A stretch of 64,000 nt of DNA, from positions 1,052,272 through 1,116,271 of the forward strand of contig NZ_CP047089.1 in NCBI RefSeq assembly GCF_009937765.1, in the 5' to 3' direction. This stretch comes from Bacillus pumilus. GTDB lineage: Bacteria > Bacillota > Bacilli > Bacillales > Bacillaceae. Under the pieces are notes generated by a model. That model saw only the letters and a list, made by a program, of their open reading frames with translations, had not been told where the DNA came from and did no database searches. Of the stretch, positions 17,545 to 26,013 are shown piece after piece. How positions within the stretch are numbered: position 1 is the first letter of the stretch; every line of letters starts with the position of its first letter. Position numbers and translations under genes: made by a program.

Positions 17545-18504
17545 TGTCGTGAGGGGGATTTTGATGACAAGTCGCAAATATGGAGAACGGTAAGTGAAAT
17601 CAAGAGTACCGTCTGCCTTTTTAACAAGCTGATGAATGATATACGTCCCCATTCCTTGATGATCGCCGCCTTTTGTCGAGCGTCCAAAGTTTTTGAACAA
17701 ATGGTCTAACACGTGTTTTTCCATTCCTTTTGTGCTGTTTTCACAATGGATTAAAAAGAGCCCGCTTCGAATAGAGGTCGCAATCGAGATGCTGCCCTCT
17801 TTCCCTGCTTGCTTCGCTTCAATCGCTGCGTCTAGAGCATTATCAAGCAAGTTTCCAGTAAAACTAACCTGATCCGCCTTAGAAAAAGGAAGCGATGAAA
17901 AAGGTGCTTGAAGGTCTAGAGAAAGGGCAATGTCCTCTTTTTCAGCCCGTTGAAAAAAGGAATGCAGAGTTGAGGCCAAATAGGCATTTTCTCCTTTCAT
18001 CCAAGGGAAATGTTTGACGTATTGCTGAATCAAATCCTTGATTTCATGCTCTTCGTTCGACGCGGAAAAGGCATTTAAATGTCTAGCTGTTTCATGATGT
18101 TTACTGCGCAGCTCAAGCAACAATTCATTGGTTCTTGATTCTGCGTTGATCAGCTCTTGAAGCCGCCCATTTAATCGTCTCTCCGTTTGCATCATCTTCA
18201 ATGAAAGGATATCTGCTGTCATGATGATCACAAAAACCAAAAGAGAGCTCCATCCATTTCCTTGCGTCAGAAAAAGGGAAAGACCTGCACAGGTAAAGAG
18301 CACAAAAGCACCCAACATTACATAACCACTTACATGAGGCAAAAACCTTTTGTATATGAAAAATGTATAAAGACCAATCACACAAAAAGTGAGGAGCCAC
18401 AGCACTCCTGATGATTGAGGCAGAAAAGCTTCAGCTACTGCATGAAACGCAAGACCTAGCCATATGAGAGCAAATATGCGGAATCCAAGATAGAAAGCGT
18501 TCAC
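17542..18504 (-). CDS. natK: Sensor histidine kinase NatK
   Basis: A 320-residue membrane kinase. Residues about 5-110 contain four or more hydrophobic helices; a coiled segment with the conserved His (SKHHETARHLNAF) follows; residues about 205-320 are a GHKL ATPase domain (LLDNALDAAIEA, HQGMGTYIIHQLV). It belongs to the AgrC/LytS-like class that partners with LytTR regulators, and is followed directly by natR. In B. subtilis NatK-NatR induce the NatAB sodium exporter. The order natR then natK, divergent from natAB, is conserved. Confidence 0.88.
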   Translation of the reverse strand: MNAFYLGFRIFALIWLGLAFHAVAEAFLPQSSGVLWLLTFCVIGLYTFFIYKRFLPHVSGYVMLGAFVLFTCAGLSLFLTQGNGWSSLLVFVIIMTADILSLKMMQTERRLNGRLQELINAESRTNELLLELRSKHHETARHLNAFSASNEEHEIKDLIQQYVKHFPWMKGENAYLASTLHSFFQRAEKEDIALSLDLQAPFSSLPFSKADQVSFTGNLLDNALDAAIEAKQAGKEGSISIATSIRSGLFLIHCENSTKGMEKHVLDHLFKNFGRSTKGGDHQGMGTYIIHQLVKKADGTLDFTYRSPYLRLVIKIPLTT

Positions 18505-18515
18505 GTTCGTTCTCC

Positions 18516-19217
18516 TTAAAAATAATATTTCTTAAAGTATTCTAATTGCTGCTTTGTCATCATGGCTTTTTTATCAGTACCTTCAAAAGACACGATAAAT
18601 GAATTTTTGGCATACGCCGAGAAGTTCTTAATGTAATGTATATTGATGATAAACGATCGGTGAGAGCGGATAAAATCTTTTTCAGCTAGATCGCCCTTTA
18701 ACTCGTTTAGTGTCTGATATGTCTGGATATCTCCTGTTGTTGTGACAATGGTGGTTGACCGGCCTGTTCGCTCAACAAAAATGACATCTTTCTTTTGCAG
18801 CACGTGAATATCTGACTGCTGCTTAATGAGAAGCCGTCCATGTATGCTTTTCTCCTGCTTGGTGGACATGTAGCGCTCTAAGGATTTGGCAATTCGATCA
18901 GCTTGGTAGGGCTTCATAATATAATCATGAACATTTAAATCAAACGCATGGACCGCATATCCGCTGTTTCCTGTCACAAAGACAACATCGACATTCAGTG
19001 CATGAGAGTGAATGAGATCCGCTAATTCATAACCGGACATTCCAGGCATTTCAATGTCTGCGAACAACAGATCAATATCTCCTTTTTTGACCTTCTCGTA
19101 TGCATCCTCTGCTGACTGCGTGACAAAGACAATCTCCACAGCCTCCATTCTGCCTACAATGGCATGCAGCTTTTCTAAATCTACTCGGTAATCGTCAACG
19201 AGACCTACTTTTATCAT
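18516..19217 (-). CDS. natR: LytTR-type response regulator NatR
   Basis: A 233-residue regulator. The receiver domain (residues 1-115) has the phospho-acceptor Asp in LLFADIEMPG and the conserved Lys in IMKPYQ. The C-terminal LytTR DNA-binding domain (about 135-233) has FVERTGRSTTIVTT and IRSHRSFIINIHYI. ATG 19217 is preferred because AGGTG is correctly spaced; GTG 19226 is the alternative. It should activate natAB through direct repeats in the intergenic region. Confidence 0.88.
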   Translation of the reverse strand: MIKVGLVDDYRVDLEKLHAIVGRMEAVEIVFVTQSAEDAYEKVKKGDIDLLFADIEMPGMSGYELADLIHSHALNVDVVFVTGNSGYAVHAFDLNVHDYIMKPYQADRIAKSLERYMSTKQEKSIHGRLLIKQQSDIHVLQKKDVIFVERTGRSTTIVTTTGDIQTYQTLNELKGDLAEKDFIRSHRSFIINIHYIKNFSAYAKNSFIVSFEGTDKKAMMTKQQLEYFKKYYF

Positions 19218-19307
19218 AAAAATCACCTATGACTCTTCTTATTATTTGTCTATTTTACCATTTGTTTTTTTAAAATAGATCATTTCAAGACAGAAAAAGG
19301 ACGTTTC

Positions 19308-19340
19308 GCGACATTTTTATGTCAAGCAAGCGTCATTTTT
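19308..19340 (+). promoter_or_regulatory. Direct repeats, candidate NatR binding site
   Basis: GCGACATTTTT (19308-19318) and GCGTCATTTTT (19330-19340) differ at one base and start 22 bp apart, two helical turns, which is the usual geometry of LytTR operators. They lie just upstream of natA. Confidence 0.6.
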
Positions 19341-19378
19341 TCTATCATAGACTTAGAAAGTTGAAAGGGGCGAATCAC

Positions 19379-20119
19379 ATGATTACTCTCAGCGATTGCA
19401 GTTGCTGGTTTAAAGATAAGAAAAAGGTCGTAAAAGCGATGAAGCATATGACATTCTCCGTGAAGGAAGGGGAAGTCGTTGGCATCCTAGGAGAAAATGG
19501 AGCAGGGAAAACCACCTTATTACGCGCCGTTGCCACATTATTAGAACCTACGCACGGATCAATCACTGTCGCAGGCTTTGATACAGTGAAAGAGTCAACA
19601 GAAGTGAAAAAGCGAATTGGTGTCTTGTTTGGCGGTGAGACGGGGCTTTACGATCGGTTGACGGCACGAGAAAACCTTGAATACTTTGGCAAATTGTATG
19701 GCTTAGATCAGCATGAAATCAAAGCAAGAATAGAGGATTTGGCAAAGCGTTTTGGGATGAGACAATACATGGATCGCAAGGTGAAAGGATTCTCAAGAGG
19801 AATGAAACAAAAAGTGGCGATTGCCAGAACCTTGATTCATGATCCTGACATTATTTTATTTGATGAGCCGACAACAGGCTTGGATATCACATCAAGTAAT
19901 ATTTTCAGAGACTTTATTCATCAACTCAAACAGCAAAATAAAACCATCCTTTTTTCAAGCCACATCATGGAAGAAGTCAGCCAGCTTTGTGACAGTGTGA
20001 TGATGATTCATCAAGGAGAGCTTGTATATAAAGGGACACTTCCAGAATTATATACACAGGAACAAAGTGATGACTTGAACTATATCTTTATGTCGAAGCT
20101 CGCTAGGGGGATTTCATAA
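19379..20119 (+). CDS. natA: Sodium efflux ABC transporter, ATPase NatA
   Basis: A 246-residue ABC ATPase. Walker A is GENGAGKTT (near residue 40), the signature is FSRGMKQKVAIAR, Walker B is IILFDEPTTGLD, and the switch His is in FSSHIMEEV. Start ATG 19379 is preceded by GAAAGGGG and gives the B. subtilis NatA length of 246. The stop overlaps the natB start (TAATG), so the two are translationally coupled. It powers electrogenic sodium extrusion through NatB. Confidence 0.92.
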   Translation: MITLSDCSCWFKDKKKVVKAMKHMTFSVKEGEVVGILGENGAGKTTLLRAVATLLEPTHGSITVAGFDTVKESTEVKKRIGVLFGGETGLYDRLTARENLEYFGKLYGLDQHEIKARIEDLAKRFGMRQYMDRKVKGFSRGMKQKVAIARTLIHDPDIILFDEPTTGLDITSSNIFRDFIHQLKQQNKTILFSSHIMEEVSQLCDSVMMIHQGELVYKGTLPELYTQEQSDDLNYIFMSKLARGIS

Positions 20120-21294
20120 TGTGGAAAACCGTATTTAAAAAAGAAATGACAGATGCGCTGAGGGATCGAAAAACGTTGCTCTTAACCGTGCTGATTCCTC
20201 TTTTGACGATGCTTGGACTGGTGTTCTTTTATGAAAGCATGATTGCAGATCCAGGGGATAAAGCCTATACAGTTGCCATCAATGAACAGCTTCCAGCCGA
20301 AATGAACCAAATGATCAAAGAGGTCAAAAACCTAAACCTTGAAACATTTGATGATCCGCAGCAAGCCGTCAAGGATGGGGAGGCAAATGCTTACCTAGAA
20401 ATGCCGAAAGAAGCAGGTGATATGCTTCAGCATCAAAAGCCATTCGCCATTAAAATTCATGGTTATACGACAGATGATAATTCGGTGATCACGGTTCAAA
20501 TGCTGCAATCATTGCTGGAACAATATCAAAACCAAGTAGTCGAGAAGCGTTTAGCAGCGGATCAAATCGATACGTCCGTTATTCATCCGTTTGAAGTGCA
20601 GTCCGTTGATGTAGAAGAAGGTGATGAAGGGGAAAACGGAGTGACCGCTATGCTGTTGTCGATTCTCCTTCCAATGATTTTGGTGACCTCCGTCATCTCA
20701 GGTGCTTTGCCAGCTGCGCTTGATATTGTAGCGGGTGAAAAAGACCGAAAATCCATTGAAGCGTTGTTCCTGACGCCTGCAAGCAGACTCCAAATTCTCA
20801 TCGGAAAATGGCTGGCTGTCTCCATGTTCGGGATTTTAAGTGGAATTGTAGCGATCGGCATGCTGCTTTTATCCACACTGCTCTTTACAGAAAAGCTAAA
20901 ACAAGCACTGAACTTTGGTGATCAAATGTGGAGCATTATCGCCGTCATGTTTGCGGCGCTCATCATCTTCTCCTTCATGGTATCGATGATTGAACTGCTA
21001 CTCAGTGTCGTTTCAAGCTCAGTAAAAGAAGCACAATCGTACATGTCCATGATCATTACATTAGGTGTGATCCCAATGTTCTTTACCATGAGAGCAGGTG
21101 CTACGCAGCTAGATACGTATTACTTTGCGGTCCCATTCCTTAATATTCACGCGCTTTGTAAGCAATTGATGTTTGGCATCATCGATCCGATGGCCGTCAC
21201 TCTAACACTCGGCTCCTCAGCTCTCGCAGTCGTCATCTTGTTTGTCATCGTGAGAAGCTTGTTTATGAAAGAAAAGTGGATGCTTGCAAAATAA
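20119..21294 (+). CDS. natB: Sodium efflux ABC transporter, permease NatB
   Basis: A 391-residue ABC-2 type membrane protein. One N-terminal helix (residues about 22-45) is followed by a large extracytoplasmic domain of about 140 residues, then five or six helices. The ABC-2 signature AGEKDRKSIEALFLTPASR lies between helices 2 and 3. Length and position match B. subtilis NatB. A terminator follows. Regulation is expected to be through NatK-NatR. Confidence 0.92.
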   Translation: MWKTVFKKEMTDALRDRKTLLLTVLIPLLTMLGLVFFYESMIADPGDKAYTVAINEQLPAEMNQMIKEVKNLNLETFDDPQQAVKDGEANAYLEMPKEAGDMLQHQKPFAIKIHGYTTDDNSVITVQMLQSLLEQYQNQVVEKRLAADQIDTSVIHPFEVQSVDVEEGDEGENGVTAMLLSILLPMILVTSVISGALPAALDIVAGEKDRKSIEALFLTPASRLQILIGKWLAVSMFGILSGIVAIGMLLLSTLLFTEKLKQALNFGDQMWSIIAVMFAALIIFSFMVSMIELLLSVVSSSVKEAQSYMSMIITLGVIPMFFTMRAGATQLDTYYFAVPFLNIHALCKQLMFGIIDPMAVTLTLGSSALAVVILFVIVRSLFMKEKWMLAK

Positions 21295-21301
21295 AGAAAG
21301 T

Positions 21302-21336
21302 AAAAACTTGTAGATTTTATCTGCAAGTTTTTTTAT
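21302..21336 (+). terminator. Terminator of natAB
   Basis: AAAACTTGTAGAT pairs with ATCTGCAAGTTTT (one G-T pair), followed by a T-tract. Confidence 0.8.
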
Positions 21337-21432
21337 ATCCAGAGATTTATTTAAAAGAGATTCACAATCGGGTGAAAGGAATGTCATAATGTTACATTAT
21401 TATCCTAATTTATTTAAAGAGGTGATTCGTTT

Positions 21433-21771
21433 ATGTTTGATCAAACAGAAGACGATGATGTGCTAGAGCTATGTAATATTTATGCTCAACAAACACACCA
21501 TTTTGAAGCGTTTATTTTGGGAAACAGGAAAGGATTATTGGAATTAAGAAAAGCGATAGATGAGGCATTAGAAACGGGTAGTTCCGTTGCACATTTATAT
21601 CCATCTGATTTTGAAGGATATGAAACGTATGTTGCTTTAGTAGACGATGAGCAAAAGTTTGAGAAATTAATGGATCCTTATGTAGAGGAATATGCACAAG
21701 AGGAGGATGCGGTTGATCCGGTTGAGGTGATAAAAGAGTATGGAGCTGTAAAAGGAAATCCTTCATCATAG
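21433..21771 (+). CDS. Small acidic protein of unknown function
   Basis: A 112-residue cytosolic protein, strongly acidic, with no signal peptide or membrane segment and no Cys other than one in ELCNIY. It starts MFDQTEDDDVLELCNIYAQQ and contains HFEAFILGNRKGLLELRKAI and a PSDFEGYETYVALVDD segment. The predicted alpha-beta character and acidity recall bacterial immunity proteins, but there is no toxin gene beside it and I do not recognise a family. RBS AAAGAGGTGA precedes ATG 21433. It has its own terminator, shared with ycdA. Confidence 0.7.
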   Translation: MFDQTEDDDVLELCNIYAQQTHHFEAFILGNRKGLLELRKAIDEALETGSSVAHLYPSDFEGYETYVALVDDEQKFEKLMDPYVEEYAQEEDAVDPVEVIKEYGAVKGNPSS

Positions 21772-21787
21772 ACCCGTAAACGATAAG

Positions 21788-21816
21788 AAAAAACCCCCGG
21801 CATCGGGGGTTTTTCA
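21788..21816. terminator. Bidirectional terminator
   Basis: ACCCCCG pairs with CGGGGGT around GCAT, with A and T runs on both sides; it separates the small acidic gene from ycdA. Confidence 0.9.
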
Positions 21817-22875
21817 TTAGTTCTTAATGAACTTTTCAACTAATGAGCTTGTTTTGTAATCGTTCAAATCAAGTTTCCATTGGTCGATGTCATTTTTCTT
21901 CATGTTGACTTCTACTGTTTCTTCAGAAGATGAAGGTCCTAATTTTTTGAACTCTTCTGGGTAGATCGAGAGTAAGTATTTTTGAGCTTCATCGTAAGAA
22001 GCTGAACGGTTTTTGCTGTAGAACTCAGTCGCTTTCTCTTTTAGACGATCGACAAGCGGGCTTGCATCAATTGGTGTAAGAGTTACAGTCACAACAGCTT
22101 TATCACCACTGATGGCTTTTGTTTTTGTTGAGACTTTTGATTTTTCAGCTAATGTTTCTTTTACAGCTTTTAAAAGCTTATCAAGGTTTTCGTCCTTTGC
22201 TGAGCTAGAAGAAATACCTGATGATGTGATGTAGCCTTGTTTGAATGATTTATCAAATTGGTTTACAACAGTTGATTTGTTATCACCTGTTAGTTTTTCG
22301 AACTCGTCGTTATTCTTACCAAAAATCATGACATCAATATAAGAAGAAAGGGCTTTTGCAGATGCTTGAAGTGTATCTGCTTTTTTCATTAAGTCTTTAC
22401 CTTTAATATCGAATTCTAGTGTTTTGTCATCTTTTTTAGAACCACTACCTGGCTCATTGTACACAAGCTGATAGTCTTTTTCTTTATCAACAACAAAGAA
22501 AAGACCGCCTTTTGATACTTTTCCTGCATTTAGAGAGCTAGAAGATAATACTTCGTTGTAATCATCTGGTGAGATCGTAGACACTTGTGAGTCATCTTGG
22601 TAAAGCGTGAAGTTGCTTTTATCAACATTTAGAGGCTCTTTGCTGATATTTTTTACAGATACGTTCACTTTTAGTACATACTGATCATCCTGTACAGATG
22701 TATCGTATTGAGGTGGTAATGTGTACTCAGCACTTTCTACCTTTACCTCTGCTGAATCAAGGGATTTTGTATCTTTTTCCTTTGCAGCTGACTTTTCTTT
22801 TCCACCACTACAAGCAGCAGCGACAACAGTGACACACAAGATTAGAAGAAACAGGGATAATTTCTTTTTAAACAT
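21817..22875 (-). CDS. ycdA: Lipoprotein YcdA (DUF5105-like)
   Basis: A 352-residue lipoprotein, full-length paralogue of the truncated copy at 15295-16188. The signal peptide ends at lipobox AAAC (Cys about 22) followed by SGGKEKS. Residues about 45-170 form a DUF4352-like Ig fold (VESAEYTLPPQYD, NFTLYQDDSQV). Residues about 180-350 are the helical DUF5105-type domain and end QWKLDLNDYKTSSLVEKF. B. subtilis YcdA has similar length and a similar neighbourhood (natAB-yccK-ycdA). The molecular role is unknown; an effect on swarming has been reported for YcdA. Confidence 0.85.
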   Translation of the reverse strand: MFKKKLSLFLLILCVTVVAAACSGGKEKSAAKEKDTKSLDSAEVKVESAEYTLPPQYDTSVQDDQYVLKVNVSVKNISKEPLNVDKSNFTLYQDDSQVSTISPDDYNEVLSSSSLNAGKVSKGGLFFVVDKEKDYQLVYNEPGSGSKKDDKTLEFDIKGKDLMKKADTLQASAKALSSYIDVMIFGKNNDEFEKLTGDNKSTVVNQFDKSFKQGYITSSGISSSSAKDENLDKLLKAVKETLAEKSKVSTKTKAISGDKAVVTVTLTPIDASPLVDRLKEKATEFYSKNRSASYDEAQKYLLSIYPEEFKKLGPSSSEETVEVNMKKNDIDQWKLDLNDYKTSSLVEKFIKN

Positions 22876-23413
22876 GACGTGTTTTCCTCCTCGGGTTTTA
22901 TGGTGAATTTCATTGGAAAGCTTTAGTTCATATCATTCTTTTTGCACAAAAAGAAAAATACTGTATGTTTTTTACTGTAGAATGAAGCGAAAGTACTGTC
23001 AATACTTCAGTGCGTTTCTAAGTTTGCACAGCTTCAAATAGTAAAAATGACACTAAGTTGAGAGGAGAAACTTGTAAATTACGATTTGATATCTCCTGTA
23101 AAAACTCAACATTTTATATTTTAAGGTTTTGAGTCGGATTGTTGAATAGGTTCAAATGACTGTTTTTGATGATGGTGTAGCAATTAGAAGGATTTTTATG
23201 ACTTGTAAATGAGTCTATAGTAATGAATATTTTTTCCTGTTATGCGCATGATTACTTGGTTTGTGTGTTGTTGCCAGAGAGACACATGTCCAGCAAAATA
23301 TTGAGGTATTTAGACAGGCTCCCGACACGGAAAGTGTCTTTTCCCTTCAAAATGGCAGTCATCTACACAGAAACCCTACATAAAATAAAAGAGAAACGAA
23401 TGGAGGTGGATGT
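22876..23413. other. Long non-coding gap ycdA/cwlJ
   Basis: A 538-bp gap without a supportable gene. It holds the ycdA leader, a small hairpin GACAC-GGAAA-GTGTC followed by TTTT (23324-23344), and GAATATT (23225-23231) 15 bases before CATGATTA, a weak sigma-E-like promoter that would fit mother-cell expression of cwlJ. Confidence 0.4.
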
Positions 23414-23842
23414 ATGGCAGTGGTAAGAGCGACAAGCTCTGATATTGATCTCATGGCCAGACTGCTGAGAGCAGAGGCAGAAGGTGAAGGGAAGCAAGGG
23501 ATGCTGCTCGTAGGAAATGTGGGCATCAACCGGTTGCGTGCCAACTGCTCTGACTTTAAAGGGCTGCGTACGATTCCACAAATGATTTATCAAGAGCATG
23601 CATTTGAAGCAGTCACGCACGGTTATTTTTATCAACGAGCACGAGAAACGGAAAAAACACTTGCGCGGAGGAATATTAACGGAGAACGATTTTGGCCAGC
23701 AAAATTCAGCCTTTGGTATTTTAAACCGCCTGGTAATTGTCCACCGACATGGTACAATCAGCCGTTTGTGGCAAGGTATAAGTCGCATTGCTTTTATCAG
23801 CCAACTGCTGAAACATGTGAAAATGTCTATAACACTTTTTAG
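23414..23842 (+). CDS. cwlJ: Spore cortex-lytic enzyme CwlJ
   Basis: A 142-residue member of the Hydrolase_2 (SleB/CwlJ) family that degrades spore cortex peptidoglycan during germination. It begins almost directly with the catalytic domain (DIDLMARLLRAEAEGEGKQG, where the first Glu of the AEAEGEG run is the likely catalytic acid) and ends with FYQPTAETCENVY, both typical. There is no signal peptide, as expected for CwlJ, which is made in the mother cell and held in the coat by GerQ. RBS GGAGGTGG precedes ATG 23414. gerQ is not adjacent, as in B. subtilis. Confidence 0.93.
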   Translation: MAVVRATSSDIDLMARLLRAEAEGEGKQGMLLVGNVGINRLRANCSDFKGLRTIPQMIYQEHAFEAVTHGYFYQRARETEKTLARRNINGERFWPAKFSLWYFKPPGNCPPTWYNQPFVARYKSHCFYQPTAETCENVYNTF

Positions 23843-23958
23843 CTTGATGAACAGCACAATCCTCGTAGTCAACGATTGCCGAGGGTTGTGTTTTTCTTTT
23901 TTTCAAAATGGGTAACCATTGTGTATCAACTAGATGAAGCACGTGATAGGAGGAAATA

Positions 23959-24741
23959 ATGATGTATCAAGATTTAAAAGGAAAAACAGCCATTGTCACA
24001 GGTTCTTCAAAAGGAATCGGACAAGCCATCGCATTACGATTTGGACAAGAGCAGATGAATGTGGTTGTGAACTATAAAGGTGATGAAGAGGGTGCTGAAG
24101 AAACGGTACAAGCCATTCAGCAGAATGGAGGTAGGGCGGTGAAAGTACATGCGGATGTCTCCAAAGTGGATGGAATTCAAGCCATCATGGATACAGCCCT
24201 GGAGCATTTCGGTACAGTCGATGTGTTCGTCAATAATTCAGGATTTAATGGTGAAGAAGCGATGCCGCATGAGATGACGCTCGAGCAATGGCAAAAAGTT
24301 ATTGATGTGAATATCACAGGCGCCTTTTTAGGGGCAAAGGCTGCAATCGCCTATATGATGGAGCATGACATCAAAGGGTCTATTTTAAATATATCCAGTG
24401 TCCATCAGGAAATACCGCGCCCGTTCAATGTTCACTATTCCACTTCCAAAGGCGGAATGAACATGATGACAAAAACGCTGGCTCTTGATTATGCGGAAGC
24501 AGGTATTCGGATCAATGCGATTGCACCAGGTACAATGGCGACCGAATCGAATGATGATTTGCAGGATGAACAGAAAAAACAAAAGCAGCTTGAAAAGATT
24601 CCGATGAGAGCATTTGGTGAACCGAAGGAGATTGGGTCCGCTGCTGCATTTCTCGTATCTAAGGAAGCTTCGTATATCACAGGCACCACTTTATTTGTGG
24701 ATGGAGGAATGACGCTTTACCCTTCTCAAATCAATGATTAA
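23959..24741 (+). CDS. ycdF: Glucose 1-dehydrogenase-like SDR YcdF
   Basis: A 260-residue short-chain dehydrogenase. The cofactor motif TGSSKGIG (residues about 15-22), NNSG, the catalytic Ser in ILNISSVHQ and the catalytic YSTSK are all intact, and the C terminus has the FVDGGMTLYPS end of Bacillus glucose dehydrogenases. It is expected to oxidise glucose to gluconolactone with NAD(P). GATAGGAGG precedes ATG 23959 (ATG 23962 is nearly equivalent). In B. subtilis ycdF also lies a little downstream of ycdA. Confidence 0.85.
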   Translation: MMYQDLKGKTAIVTGSSKGIGQAIALRFGQEQMNVVVNYKGDEEGAEETVQAIQQNGGRAVKVHADVSKVDGIQAIMDTALEHFGTVDVFVNNSGFNGEEAMPHEMTLEQWQKVIDVNITGAFLGAKAAIAYMMEHDIKGSILNISSVHQEIPRPFNVHYSTSKGGMNMMTKTLALDYAEAGIRINAIAPGTMATESNDDLQDEQKKQKQLEKIPMRAFGEPKEIGSAAAFLVSKEASYITGTTLFVDGGMTLYPSQIND

Positions 24742-24744
24742 TCC

Positions 24745-24782
24745 AAAAAACATCCGCCCAATCAGCCGGCGGATGTTTTTTG
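24745..24782. terminator. Convergent terminator ycdF/acyltransferase
   Basis: AAAAAACATCCGCC pairs with GGCGGATGTTTTTT, A-run left and T-run right. Confidence 0.9.
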
Positions 24783-25802
24783 TTCGTAGCGGTGTGCGGC
24801 TTTGGCTGGTTTGCCGAGCAGCATCGGGTACCTGCTTAGGAAGGAGATACATGGCACCATGAGCAGCAATGTCCCAATCGTGTAAAAGAGAGTCCAAGAG
24901 AGCTGCGCTGTATCTGCAATATCGATACCAAGTCCATAATAAACAAATGCTTTCATGATATCGATGCCGGCAAACTGCAAGACAAGAATGACAATGGAAT
25001 TTCGACCGAGATACGTCAAAATAGGGGACGTTTTGAATTTGAAACTTAAATAAATCACAGCAGCTGAACCGAGCAGTGCACATACATAGAAAAGAAAAAG
25101 ATCACCATAGTCATTCACACGCATATCAATCCGCGAATTAAAGCTTTGCATGTAAGCCGTCAGTACAAGCAGACCTGTACAAAGAAGAAGGGTTGGGTCT
25201 GTTTTTAATTCCACAAACCATTGCTTTGCCAAAAATCCGATTGAATAAAACACAACAGCCGTCAAGGCGACATTGGCATTCCACGGCAGACTTTGGTTTA
25301 AAAGCAAGGTAGAGGCAAATCCAGCGCCTCCGCAAAGGACGGTTAGTAAAATCAAAACGGCAGGTTTCCCTTTTGTCAGACGGTGCATAAAGAAAAAGAT
25401 CAATTCCACTAAAAAGAGCGTTGTTAAAAACCAGATGGCTGGGTTATGTGTGAGTCTAGCTTCATCTGCATTGGATATAAAAATACCTGTAAACGGAACG
25501 AAGGGGTCAATATCCGTTTGTCCCTTAAAGGCAAAAAAACGAGTAACGGTGAACCAGAAAACATACGTAATGATAGAGAAATAGAGATAGGGCAAGAGTA
25601 AGCTTTTGGCTTTCTTCTGAATAAATGACAGAGCAGGGCGTGAGGATGATCGAAACATCATGCCGGATAGTAAAAAGAAAAGAGGCATATGAAAAGAGTA
25701 AATGAATTGCTTGAACGAATCTGGAATGGGCACATGCGCCATGACCACGAGCAGAATACCGATTCCTTTAGCCGCATCGACCCAGTCGAGTCTCTTATTC
25801 AT
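24762..25802 (-). CDS. Membrane acyltransferase (acyltransferase 3 family)
   Basis: A 346-residue polytopic protein with about ten helices. The N-terminal RLDWVDAAKGIGILLVVMAH contains the family's catalytic His near residue 22, and SFHMPLFFLLSGMMF is the usual second motif. It belongs to the fucose 4-O-acetylase/OafA-like group that acetylates extracellular or envelope sugars. The target is unknown; no polysaccharide genes adjoin it. An inverted repeat (25841-25869) lies just upstream. The C terminus overlaps the convergent terminator. Confidence 0.8.
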   Translation of the reverse strand: MNKRLDWVDAAKGIGILLVVMAHVPIPDSFKQFIYSFHMPLFFLLSGMMFRSSSRPALSFIQKKAKSLLLPYLYFSIITYVFWFTVTRFFAFKGQTDIDPFVPFTGIFISNADEARLTHNPAIWFLTTLFLVELIFFFMHRLTKGKPAVLILLTVLCGGAGFASTLLLNQSLPWNANVALTAVVFYSIGFLAKQWFVELKTDPTLLLCTGLLVLTAYMQSFNSRIDMRVNDYGDLFLFYVCALLGSAAVIYLSFKFKTSPILTYLGRNSIVILVLQFAGIDIMKAFVYYGLGIDIADTAQLSWTLFYTIGTLLLMVPCISFLSRYPMLLGKPAKAAHRYEQKTSAG

Positions 25803-25840
25803 GGCCTGTCATCTCCTTCCTTCTAGCGTCGTAAACGGTT

Positions 25841-25869
25841 CTTTTATATGTACCTCTACTATATAAAAG
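25841..25869. promoter_or_regulatory. Overlapping inverted repeats upstream of the acyltransferase gene
   Basis: CTTTTATAT (25841-25849) pairs with ATATAAAAG (25861-25869), and GTACCT/AGGTAC overlap the same segment. It lies 39 bp before the start codon, within the expected promoter, so an operator is plausible. Confidence 0.4.
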
Positions 25870-25986
25870 GTACACCCTTTATGCGTTTACAGTTCGCTAA
25901 CGATTACAAGACACATTTGCGATCAGATGACAGGCGGAAGGATTTTGACATCTCTATGTTACATTTCCCATTTTTTATGACAATGT

Positions 25987-26013
25987 AAAAAAGAAGCCAA
26001 GGGGATTGGCTTC
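25987..26013 (-). terminator. Terminator of yceB
   Basis: GAAGCCAA pairs with TTGGCTTC around five bases; read on the minus strand it runs into T6. It overlaps the yceB stop codon. Confidence 0.75.

Noticed and set aside
23223-23426. 67-codon frame upstream of cwlJ
   Set aside because: No RBS, unusual composition, ends inside cwlJ; the region looks like a promoter leader.
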